A stretch of DNA of 64,000 nt, taken from Calothrix membranacea FACHB-236 (GTDB taxonomy: Bacteria; Cyanobacteriota; Cyanobacteriia; Cyanobacteriales; Nostocaceae). Below, piece after piece: positions 9,801 through 17,792 of the stretch. The DNA lies in contig NZ_JACJPX010000039.1 in NCBI RefSeq assembly GCF_014696315.1, positions 1 to 64,000 on the forward strand, read 5' to 3'. The notes under the pieces were generated by a model, which did no database searches, had not been told where the DNA came from, and saw nothing but the letters and a program-made list of their open reading frames with translations. The position numbers and the translations under genes were made by a program. Position 1 is the stretch's first letter; every line of letters begins with the position of its first letter.

Positions 9801-12122
9801 CTACTTGCCAAATGTTTTATATCTATAAATAACTAAACTACTTTCAATAGTTACCAACGCTAAAGCTGGAGAAAATAAAGGTATCCAACCTCCATAAACA
9901 GTGAGCAAACTCCAACAAAATGCATATAAAATTCCCAATAACAGACTACTCAATAGTAAAATTTGCCGCAGTAAGAGCAAACGCCAAGCGAGCAACCCTC
10001 CTACTAAAGACCAAGCCCAAATCCACATTATTTCTACTGGTTTTGACCAAGTCCAAATTAACGCTCGTCGATCCAATACTGTACTCAGAATATGGCTAAC
10101 CATATGTGCTTGGATTTCTACACCTGTCATAGTTGCAACTGGAAAAGAACCAGTACTGTAAGGTGTCCGCCAATTATGATCGTTAAAACTAGGGTCAATA
10201 GTGCCAATGAGAACAATGCGATTTTTTGCGAGTTCAGGATTAAATTGATTACTCAAAATTTGTTGTAGAGTAACTGCTTCAGCAATTTGTTTTGAGGCGC
10301 GATAGTTGAGTAATATTTGATGACCGCTAGCATTAATATTGTAGTAACCGCCTGAATTTGCGCTTAAGGTTTTAAATTTGATTTTTCCCAGTTTTAAGTA
10401 ATTATCTGGCGTAAAATCTGTTTGAATTCCGTTGGTTTCTAAGTAACTAACTGCTAGTTTCCAAGCAAAAGAATATTTACTTTGACAAGGAGATGCAGCA
10501 TCTACAGCTAATATTTGTCGGCGGAGAACACCATCAAAATCTAGTTCGACATTATTAAAGCCTTGACCATGTTTTGATATTTCCGGAGGCGGTTTAATCC
10601 CCGGGTTTCCATATCGACAAATAATAAAGAGATTATTACTATCTTTGATTTTTTGAGCTAAATTTTTGTATTCGCCTCCTAAAGGCGATTCTCGATAGAT
10701 ATCTAAACCAATGGCTTTTGGTTTTGACTGTTCTAATTTTGTGAGTAATTGTGTAAAAGCACGCTCAGATAAGGAAGCGGCTTTGCGTTCTGCAATCGGT
10801 TGTGACTGAACATCTGCTTCTGTGATGGTAACTAATAATAACCGTGGATCTCTACCTTCATCAGGCCGCGATCGCATCAGTTGATCGTAAGCTTGCAGTT
10901 CCCATGCTTGTAAAAAGCCTAGGCTTCTCATGCCAATAATTATACAGGTAATGGTGAAGCTGGTAACGGCGACTTGCCAGAATGGTAGGGTATTTGGTAA
11001 ATAATTTTGGTGTTTTAATTGGTTTTCCAGCCATTTTGCATCGAAAACTGTTTTATATATAGGATTTTTAATAACCAGTTTGCTCTGATGGAGATTTACT
11101 AAACCTGAAAGACGTAATTCTATATAGGTACTAGCATTACTGGCGGGGATTTTACTATGTTGCAAAACTTTTTTATACAATAAAAGCAAGGCTGTACTGG
11201 AACGGGAATTTCGCAAAATGCGATCGCGAATTGTTCGTAAATGCTCCGGTTCGTCCTGAGATTCCCAATTCTCAATGATGCGCTTTCTCACCAAATGCTT
11301 AATAGACTGAGGTGTTTGTACTCCCGATTCTTGGGAAATTAACCAACAAAGCTTTTGGGTTAAAAATGGTTGTCCCCCAGTCCAATACAGCACTTCTTGA
11401 AAAACCGCTTCAGGATTGCTAACTTTGTCTACCAAACCCTGCATTAAACTCATACTTTCGTGCAGTTGAAACCCTTTTAATTCAATGGCTCGACCAATAT
11501 TAAAAGGAGTTGCATTATCATCTTGAATTAAATCTGCTGGTGTTGCTACACCTAATAATGCAAAAGTCAGTCTTTGATATTCTGGGTTGCTGGCTCTTTT
11601 ATCGTAACAGTGACGAATCAAAGCAAAAAATTCATCTGTAGGAAAGTTCAAACTCAAAACGCTATCAATCTCATCAATAAAAATGACAATTTTTTGCTGA
11701 ATTTGCGTTAGCAAGACATTTTCCATAAACCCACCTAAGCGTTGTACAGGTGATAAATCCTCTCTTTCGCGCAACCAATTCCGGCGATTTACCTGTAGCT
11801 CAAATCCACTGATTAATTCTTGAATAATCCCGCCATACCATTGCGATGCTGTAATTTGTTGGCTACCAATTCCGCTTAATTCAATTTCGACACAATGAAT
11901 ATTTTGTGCTTGGAGTTTGCACATAGTTCTAATTCGCAAGCTAGATTTACCCATTTGTCGGGAATTGAGAACATAGCAATATTCGCCAGCTAATAAAGCA
12001 TTGTATAGTTCGTGGTCTGCTTCCCGAACTATATAGGTAAGAGCGTCAGGGGGTAGGCTTCCTCCTGCTTGATATTTGTAGCTTAGTTGATGAGCAAAGC
12101 TTGGGGATTCTTCATTAGTCAT
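9801..12122 (-). CDS. CHASE2 sensor protein with N-terminal AAA-like ATPase domain
   Basis: With the ATG at 12122 (MTNEESPSF) the protein has 773 residues; a TTG at 12191 would add 23. Residues 25-340 form an AAA-like (AAA_35 type) domain with P-loop NSRQMGKSS near 52-60 and a Walker B run IVIFIDEID. One transmembrane helix near residue 390 leads to a CHASE2 domain (about 400-660) that should face the periplasm, then three C-terminal helices. CHASE2 domains sense unknown extracellular cues. Only 64 bases separate it from the exoprotein gene, so the three minus-strand genes are probably one operon. The ATPase being N-terminal and cytoplasmic suggests signal-driven ATP switching. Confidence 0.85.
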   Translation of the reverse strand: MTNEESPSFAHQLSYKYQAGGSLPPDALTYIVREADHELYNALLAGEYCYVLNSRQMGKSSLRIRTMCKLQAQNIHCVEIELSGIGSQQITASQWYGGIIQELISGFELQVNRRNWLREREDLSPVQRLGGFMENVLLTQIQQKIVIFIDEIDSVLSLNFPTDEFFALIRHCYDKRASNPEYQRLTFALLGVATPADLIQDDNATPFNIGRAIELKGFQLHESMSLMQGLVDKVSNPEAVFQEVLYWTGGQPFLTQKLCWLISQESGVQTPQSIKHLVRKRIIENWESQDEPEHLRTIRDRILRNSRSSTALLLLYKKVLQHSKIPASNASTYIELRLSGLVNLHQSKLVIKNPIYKTVFDAKWLENQLKHQNYLPNTLPFWQVAVTSFTITCIIIGMRSLGFLQAWELQAYDQLMRSRPDEGRDPRLLLVTITEADVQSQPIAERKAASLSERAFTQLLTKLEQSKPKAIGLDIYRESPLGGEYKNLAQKIKDSNNLFIICRYGNPGIKPPPEISKHGQGFNNVELDFDGVLRRQILAVDAASPCQSKYSFAWKLAVSYLETNGIQTDFTPDNYLKLGKIKFKTLSANSGGYYNINASGHQILLNYRASKQIAEAVTLQQILSNQFNPELAKNRIVLIGTIDPSFNDHNWRTPYSTGSFPVATMTGVEIQAHMVSHILSTVLDRRALIWTWSKPVEIMWIWAWSLVGGLLAWRLLLLRQILLLSSLLLGILYAFCWSLLTVYGGWIPLFSPALALVTIESSLVIYRYKTFGK

Positions 12123-12177
12123 TAGTGATGGATTATGGATAAGGCTATTAAGTATTTTGTCATTAATCAATGTAGAT

Positions 12178-12210
12178 CTAGCCGTCCTCAATCATTTGTA
12201 AATACTCCTT
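12178..12210 (-). promoter_or_regulatory. Strong Shine-Dalgarno with a 5-codon open frame before the CHASE2 gene
   Basis: On the minus strand AAGGAG (12210-12205) is followed after 9 bases by an ATG at 12195, but this frame stops at TAG after only five codons (12178-12195). It is out of frame with the CHASE2 gene. It could be a leader peptide that couples translation, or a relic of an older start. Confidence 0.35.
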
Positions 12211-12267
12211 TAATGTGACCTCTATAGATAACTAATTTCACAACTTTTACTACGAATTTCTCACCAA

Positions 12268-12360
12268 GTAGGTTGGGTTGACGGAAGAAAACCCAACACC
12301 AAAATATAGGTTAAGCTTTCTAGATCCATTTTGGGTTGCGCTGCGCTTAACCCAACCTAC
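12268..12360. repeat. Small inverted-repeat element (GTAGGTTGGGTT ends)
   Basis: A 93-bp segment is bounded by perfect 12-bp inverted repeats GTAGGTTGGGTT (12268-12279) and AACCCAACCTAC (12349-12360), with further nested GGGTT/AACCC pairs inside. It has no coding capacity. Elements with these ends are dispersed in many cyanobacterial genomes. I see no flanking target duplication. Confidence 0.6.
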
Positions 12361-12460
12361 ATCTGCTTACATAGTCGCTATAGATGTATTCTTCCATGCT
12401 TACTTAACTCAACATTATTATTTAACTTTTAACTCAAAAAACTAGAATTTATCTATTTAA

Positions 12461-12540
12461 CTGAATTTAACTGAGTTTACCTGAATTCACCTGAACTCAC
12501 TAAATTTAATTGCCTGAAAACAGAACCGATTTCGACTCAA
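12461..12540 (+). promoter_or_regulatory. Control region A: four phased decamers upstream of the lanthipeptide precursor
   Basis: Four 10-bp units follow without gaps: CTGAATTTAA, CTGAGTTTAC, CTGAATTCAC, CTGAACTCAC (12461-12500). A conserved block beginning CCTGAAAA follows at 12513-12540. The 10-bp period places each unit on the same face of the helix, as expected for cooperative regulator binding. A closely related region lies at 16443-16521. The rest of 12123-12632 holds the CHASE2 leader and the element at 12268-12360. Confidence 0.6.
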
Positions 12541-12632
12541 CTATGCAGCGAAATTATCGAACATACTATGAATCAGCAAGCAAAACAAACTTGCTTCATC
12601 AACAATTACAACTTTTGTCAAGGAGAAAAATT

Positions 12633-12866
12633 ATGTCACAACAAGATATCATTCGCGCTTGGAAAGATAGAGAATATCGCGAAAGCCTGAGTGAAGAACA
12701 ACGCTCTAATCTACCAGAAAATCCAGCAGGTATTGCTGAGTTATCAGATGAAACTCTAGAAACTATTGCAGGCGGTCTAATGGCTAGAGGCGGTGACGGT
12801 GGCGGTACAGGATGCGGTACTGGTGGTAACTGCTCGAAATGTAACCCATGTAGTGCTCCAAAGTAA
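12633..12866 (+). CDS. Class II lanthipeptide precursor, mersacidin/lichenicidin-type leader
   Basis: The ATG at 12633 is chosen because AAGGAG lies 8 bases upstream and it gives the family's normal leader; the frame is open further upstream but without support. The 77-residue peptide starts MSQQDIIRAWKDREYRESL and ends its leader with the Gly-Gly site at 47-48 (ETIAGG), as in the type 2 lantibiotic leaders. The 29-residue core is Gly-rich, then Cys-rich: Cys at 61, 67, 70 and 73, with Thr59, Thr63, Ser68 and Ser74 available for dehydration. Equal numbers (four each) allow up to four (methyl)lanthionine rings. The LanM gene follows 221 bases downstream. The ring pattern and activity are unknown. 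Confidence 0.88.
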   Translation: MSQQDIIRAWKDREYRESLSEEQRSNLPENPAGIAELSDETLETIAGGLMARGGDGGGTGCGTGGNCSKCNPCSAPK

Positions 12867-13004
12867 TAGTTAATGCTAGCTAGATAATTATCTGAATAGT
12901 GTAATAGTTAAAAGTTGTTTCCTAGGAATATAAACTTTAACCGAATCTTTTAAAAATAAAATTATTAATATTTACAGGATTCGGTGCATATACCACAGGG
13001 AGTT

Positions 13005-13040
13005 AAGAGAAGTTATTATTACTTCTCTTCTCCTTTTATT
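13005..13040 (+). terminator. Hairpin between precursor and LanM gene (probable partial terminator)
   Basis: AAGAGAAGT (13005-13013) and ACTTCTCTT (13021-13029) form a perfect 9-bp stem with loop TATTATT, followed by CTCCTTTTATTTG. A second possible pairing upstream joins ACCGAATC (12940-12947) and GATTCGGT (12978-12985). Leaky terminators here are common in lanthipeptide operons and give more precursor than enzyme mRNA. Confidence 0.55.
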
Positions 13041-13087
13041 TGTAGATATTTAAAACTTTCTCTCTCACTTTGCAGGAGTCAGTTAAA

Positions 13088-16000
13088 GTGAATCAAAAAT
13101 ACTTTCAAGCAGCTGCTTGGTATGGTGCGATGGATTTAAAGGAAAGGATTGCATCGTTCTTTGTTGGAGAAAATCAAATTCAAAATCAGCAGGTAAATCT
13201 GCATCTAGCTCAAAATCGGATGCAACGCTGGCGCAATCAAGATCCTTTTACGAAAAAATCTTTCTTTGCCGAACGTTTGGCAATGGATGGGATTGATGAA
13301 GAGCAATTTTTATCACTGCTGGGTGAACCCATAGAAGCAGTGCAGCAACGTTTTCCTGAAACTCCAACTTGGTTAAAACAAATTGCCGAGGCATTTTCTA
13401 CTACTTCTGAGTTTGAGCCCCTGCATCTGCCAGATGCAACACAAAATGTAGAAACTAATTCATTTATATATTTAATTGAACCGCTAATCTGCCAAGCTTT
13501 AAATCATTTAGATGCAGGTATTCAGAATCTGAGTCAACAGTATTCAGAACTACCCTTTGAACAGGAAACAGTTACAGACATACTTTTGACAAATTTGATT
13601 ATACAGTTGCGTCAAATTTTAAACCGCACTCTAGTTTTAGAATTAAATGTAGCTCGGCTGCAAGGATTGCTGACAGGTGATACACCTCAAGAGCGATTTC
13701 GCAGTTTTGGAGAGCGTTTACGTCAGCGAGATGTTGCCCTTGCTATTTTGCAAGAATATCCGGTATTGGCTCGCCAAATTACTATTTGTATCAATCATTG
13801 GCTGACATTTAGTTTGGAATTTCTGCAACATTTATGTGCAGATTGGCAGAAAATTCAAGCTAAATTTAGTCCTGAAGATGAACCTGGTTTACTAATAGAG
13901 TTGCAGGGTGGTGCTGGGGATAGTCATAAAAGTGGGCGTTCTGTTTTAATTGCTAAATTTAGTTCTGGCTTGCAATTAGTCTATAAGCCAAGATCCTTAG
14001 CTGTAGATGTGCATTTTCAAGAACTTCTCATGTGGCTGAATGCCCGTGGCAATCATCCACCTTTTGGTATTTTAAAACTTATAGATGGTGGTGATTATGG
14101 TTGGGTTGAGTTTGTCAAACCCCAAACATGTCAAACAGAAGCTGAAATTCAGCGTTTTTATCAGCGTCAAGGAGGCTACCTAGCTTTACTTTATGCCTTG
14201 CAAGCGACTGATTTTCATTCAGAAAATTTAATTGCTGCTGGCGAACATCCAATTTTGGTTGACTTAGAAGCTTTGTTCCATCCCAAAATAGGTAAAACGA
14301 ATGACTCCCAAGCCAATGTTGTGGTTAGCGATAAAATGGCTGACTCAGTTTTAGGTATAGGTTTACTACCGCAGCGTGTTTGGGGTAACAATCAGGCTGA
14401 AGGCATTGATTTGAGTGGTTTAGGCTCAAAACAAGGGCAACTCACGCCGCATCAACTGCCTTATTGGGAAGGTACAGGAACTGATGAGATGCGGCTAACA
14501 CATAAGCGGCTGGAGATGCCAGCAGATGGAAATTTACCAACTTTGAATGGCGCTAATGTCAATTTACTCGACTATACAGCAGAAATTCTCATTGGATTTA
14601 CCAATATTTATCAGTTACTCGTTAAATATCGCGCAGAGTTACTAGCAAAATCAGGCCCGATCGCAGCTTTTGCGGAGGATGAAATTAGAGTTATCCTCAA
14701 TCTCACGCGCAACTATAGTTTGTTGTTAGATGAAAGCTTTCATCCCGATCGCCTGCGAGATGCTCTAGAACGCGATCGCCATTTTGATTTACTTTGGCTT
14801 CAGGCACAGCATGAACCTTCATTAAAGCAAGTGCTACCTGTAGAGCGAGAAGACTTGTTGCAGGGTGATATTCCTCTGTTTGTAACGCGTCCCAACTCGC
14901 GGCATATTTGGGGTAGTTCTGGGCAATGTATCCCTAATTTTCTAGAAGAAACCAGCATTGATATGGTGTATCGTCGCTTGGAAAAATTCAGCGACTGGGA
15001 TATGGCACAACAGCAGTGGTTTATCCGTGCTTCTTTAGCAACAGTGCATCTAGGATTATCTGATACTGCTTTTCCCACCTACGCGATCGCAGAACCCCAG
15101 ACAACAGTTAACCGCGATCAACTCTTAGCGGGGGCTTGTGAAATTGGCGATCGCTTAGATACTTTAGCAATACGTGGCGACAAAGATGCTTCCTGGATTG
15201 GTTTGACATTCAAAGACGAGCGTCAATGGTCGCTAGTATCTTTAAGATTAGATTTATACGATGGTTTACCAGGAATAATTTTATTCTTAGCTCATCTAGG
15301 TGCTGTCACAGGCGAGCAACGTTATACAAATCTCGCCCAAGCAGCGCTGAGAACAATGCGCTACCTAGCGGAAAAGTTTCGCTCAGATATCAAATCTATT
15401 GGTGCTTTTGGTGGCTGGGGAGGCATAATTTATACTTTCACTCATTTGGGTGTGTTGTGGGATCAACCAGAACTGTTAACTGAAACCCAAAAGATAGTTA
15501 ACCATCTCCCCAATCTCATTGAGCAAGATGAGGAATTTGATATTATTAGCGGTGCAGCTGGATGTATTGTCAGCTTGTTAGGACTATATCGCCGTCAACC
15601 AAGCGATAATATCCTGGCTGTCGCCATCCAATGTGGCAATCGGTTACTTGCTTGTGCCGAAAAAATGCCTCGTGGCATTGGTTGGAGATGGAAAAATCAG
15701 ATGTTTGCAGAAAAACCACTCACAGGTTTTTCTCATGGTGTAGCTGGGATAGCTTTGGCGCTATTGGAGTTGGCATCAATCACAGGAGAACAGCGTTTTA
15801 GTAATGCAGCTATAGCTGCTTTGGAATACGAGAACAGTCTTTTTCTGCCAAAACTAGGAAATTGGCTAGATTTACGCAATTTTAGTAATACCGTCTTAGC
15901 AGACAAAGAAAATCAGCTTAGTTGTATGTGTGCTTGGTGTCACGGTGCTACAGGAATTGGTTTAGCGCGTCTACGCAGTCTGCCTTATCTTGATGATGCG

Positions 16001-16333
16001 AAAATTAGATCGGAAATCAACACAGCTTTGAAAACAACTGTAACTGAGGGATTTGGGCAGAATCACTCTCTATGTCACGGTGATTTAGGTAATTTGGAAT
16101 TGCTTTTGCAAGCCAGCCTCACTCTCAATCAGTCCCAATGGCAACCTCAAGTTGAACGCTTTGCGGCAATTATTCTCGAAAGTATTAATCAACATGGTTG
16201 GCTGTGTGGCGTTCCTTCCGGCGTGGAAACTCCTGGTTTAATGACTGGACTTGCAGGTATTGGTTATGGATTGCTACGTTTAGCCGCGCCTGATCAAGTT
16301 CCTTCAGTTCTAGTTTTAGAACCGCCAAAGTAG
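13088..16333 (+). CDS. lanM: Class II lanthipeptide synthetase LanM
   Basis: I prefer the GTG at 13088 (GGAG 9 bases upstream) over a TTG at 13070, giving 1081 residues, normal for LanM. The N-terminal two thirds is the kinase-like dehydratase domain (DUF4135, about residues 180-570), which phosphorylates and eliminates Ser/Thr. The C-terminal LanC-like cyclase (about 690-1075) retains all zinc ligands: Cys951 in WCHGATG, and Cys996-His997 in LCHGDLG. Additional Cys in SCMCAWC precede the first ligand. A GGWGG-type repeat (residues about 776-780) is also typical of the toroid. It should dehydrate the precursor encoded upstream and close its thioether rings in the cytoplasm. No LanT or protease gene is nearby. 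Confidence 0.92.
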   Translation: MNQKYFQAAAWYGAMDLKERIASFFVGENQIQNQQVNLHLAQNRMQRWRNQDPFTKKSFFAERLAMDGIDEEQFLSLLGEPIEAVQQRFPETPTWLKQIAEAFSTTSEFEPLHLPDATQNVETNSFIYLIEPLICQALNHLDAGIQNLSQQYSELPFEQETVTDILLTNLIIQLRQILNRTLVLELNVARLQGLLTGDTPQERFRSFGERLRQRDVALAILQEYPVLARQITICINHWLTFSLEFLQHLCADWQKIQAKFSPEDEPGLLIELQGGAGDSHKSGRSVLIAKFSSGLQLVYKPRSLAVDVHFQELLMWLNARGNHPPFGILKLIDGGDYGWVEFVKPQTCQTEAEIQRFYQRQGGYLALLYALQATDFHSENLIAAGEHPILVDLEALFHPKIGKTNDSQANVVVSDKMADSVLGIGLLPQRVWGNNQAEGIDLSGLGSKQGQLTPHQLPYWEGTGTDEMRLTHKRLEMPADGNLPTLNGANVNLLDYTAEILIGFTNIYQLLVKYRAELLAKSGPIAAFAEDEIRVILNLTRNYSLLLDESFHPDRLRDALERDRHFDLLWLQAQHEPSLKQVLPVEREDLLQGDIPLFVTRPNSRHIWGSSGQCIPNFLEETSIDMVYRRLEKFSDWDMAQQQWFIRASLATVHLGLSDTAFPTYAIAEPQTTVNRDQLLAGACEIGDRLDTLAIRGDKDASWIGLTFKDERQWSLVSLRLDLYDGLPGIILFLAHLGAVTGEQRYTNLAQAALRTMRYLAEKFRSDIKSIGAFGGWGGIIYTFTHLGVLWDQPELLTETQKIVNHLPNLIEQDEEFDIISGAAGCIVSLLGLYRRQPSDNILAVAIQCGNRLLACAEKMPRGIGWRWKNQMFAEKPLTGFSHGVAGIALALLELASITGEQRFSNAAIAALEYENSLFLPKLGNWLDLRNFSNTVLADKENQLSCMCAWCHGATGIGLARLRSLPYLDDAKIRSEINTALKTTVTEGFGQNHSLCHGDLGNLELLLQASLTLNQSQWQPQVERFAAIILESINQHGWLCGVPSGVETPGLMTGLAGIGYGLLRLAAPDQVPSVLVLEPPK

Positions 16334-16442
16334 GATGCATTATACCAAGTCTCCAGAATATGGCTATAGGCAGCAGGGGAGCAGGGAGAGAATTATCTGT
16401 AGCCTGGATTTAGAGAAATGGTATTACTAAAGCATCGCACAC

Positions 16443-16521
16443 CTGAATTTAACTGAATTTAACTGAGTTTACCTAATTAAGTGATGGCAATAACCTGAAA
16501 ATAAACCTGATTTTAACTCAA
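16443..16521 (+). promoter_or_regulatory. Control region B: decamer array related to region A
   Basis: Units CTGAATTTAA, CTGAATTTAA and CTGAGTTTAC run without gaps at 16443-16472. The block at 16494-16521 (CCTGAAAATAAACCTGATTT and on) matches 12513-12540 at 22 of 28 positions. Spacing between array and block is 11 bp shorter than in region A, about one repeat unit. It lies 237 bases upstream of the diiron-protein gene, with a hairpin in between. Confidence 0.6.
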
Positions 16522-16686
16522 ATATTTCATGGATTTATTAGAGAAAATATCAATAAGCTGAAATAAACGATTGTGACGATTGCGCTCAACACAACTCGTT
16601 CTATTTATAGCCTAAAGATACATTTATTTTTATCTGAGTTGCTCAGGTGATTAATGTTTAAACATGCTCCTAACTTACAGAATCAG

Positions 16687-16717
16687 GCAGAATAAAGAAA
16701 TTCTTTATTCTGCTTTT
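16687..16717 (+). terminator. Intrinsic-terminator-like hairpin between region B and the next gene
   Basis: GCAGAATAAAGAA (16687-16699) and TTCTTTATTCTGC (16701-16713) are perfect 13-bp complements around a single A, followed directly by TTTT. Transcription from region B would meet it before the next gene. The remaining sequence of 16334-16757 holds no gene I can support. Confidence 0.5.
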
Positions 16718-16757
16718 CACAAACAATCACATTATTATTAATCTTAGTAATTAAAAT

Positions 16758-17567
16758 ATGAAGGCTATATTAAGTCACATTTTAAAACTCAAACAAGAGT
16801 ACAGCCGCTTGCCATTTTTTAATTTTTTACGAGATGAAAGTTTATCAGCACGTCAGCGCTTAGAATTTTATCCCTGCATGGCTCCTTTTATTATGAGCTT
16901 TGGCGACCTTAATCGCTATGTTATCCGCCAAGAACCAACCTCAGATCCCTATCAGGCGATGCTAAACGAACATTCCTATGAGGACGATCATCACTGGCCT
17001 TGGTATTTAGAAGACTATATCAAATTGGGCTTTGCTAACGAAAAAATATCACCTACTGAATATTTAGAGTTTTTCTATAGCGATCGCACTGCCATAAACC
17101 GGATTTTATCTCACAAACTAGCGCATTTAATTTATAGTTCATCCAGTATTGTGCGTCTAGCAATTGTCGAAGCTATTGAAGAAACTGGCAATGTATTGTT
17201 CGATTTGATGGGCAATCTCGCAGTACAAATTGAACAGGAAATGGGTATCAATTTGCGCTACTGTGGGGAATTTCATTTTAGTAAGGAATCTGGTCATGCG
17301 ATGACAAACGACCATGCCATGATGGTAAAGATAGAAATGGATGAACAAACACATGCTGAAGCAATTGAAAAGGTAAATTTAGTGTTTGCTTGGTTTCAGG
17401 AATGGACGGAAGAATTGTTAGCCTATGCCCAGCAAAACCTCAATCATGTTGATGAGACGCTAATTTCTCATTTCCCAGAGAGCAATGATTTTGATTTAGC
17501 TGGTGTTAAGCCTTTAGACTTCTGCGTTGTTTTTTCCCCCAAACAGGTTTCGCCAAAAACACACTGA
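16758..17567 (+). CDS. Heme-oxygenase-like diiron oxidase/oxygenase family protein (TenA-like fold)
   Basis: A 269-residue, mainly helical protein resembling the iron-containing redox enzymes of the heme-oxygenase-like diiron oxidase superfamily. Acidic/His clusters that could bind two metals are NEHSYEDDHHW (70-80), EAIEETG (138-144), EFHFSKESGH (171-180) and the final helix residue pair Asp195/His199. The exact ligand set cannot be fixed by eye. Members of this superfamily make unusual oxidations in natural-product pathways (N-oxygenation, C-C cleavage, desaturation). The shared control region with the precursor gene suggests it is a tailoring enzyme of the lanthipeptide, but this is inference; a free-standing role is possible. 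No Shine-Dalgarno is obvious. Confidence 0.65.
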   Translation: MKAILSHILKLKQEYSRLPFFNFLRDESLSARQRLEFYPCMAPFIMSFGDLNRYVIRQEPTSDPYQAMLNEHSYEDDHHWPWYLEDYIKLGFANEKISPTEYLEFFYSDRTAINRILSHKLAHLIYSSSSIVRLAIVEAIEETGNVLFDLMGNLAVQIEQEMGINLRYCGEFHFSKESGHAMTNDHAMMVKIEMDEQTHAEAIEKVNLVFAWFQEWTEELLAYAQQNLNHVDETLISHFPESNDFDLAGVKPLDFCVVFSPKQVSPKTH

Positions 17568-17792
17568 GATGAAGATACCAAATTGACTATCCAGCGATTA
17601 CGAAACTTTACATTTGTAAGTCTAATTACTAATTATTTCTGTAAAGAAAACTGTCAGGTTGACATTCTTCAGAATCAAGCTATGCTATGAACAAAAATCT
17701 GATACTGTTCCCTATGGAAAAACTTTAGTTATCGACTGGGACGGGGTTTCAATATTTTAACTATGTAACCAAGATACCAACAAAATAATCTT

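Noticed and set aside
12510-12632. Upstream extension of the lanthipeptide precursor
   Set aside because: It overlaps the conserved control block, has no ribosome binding site, and the internal ATG at 12633 gives the standard leader.
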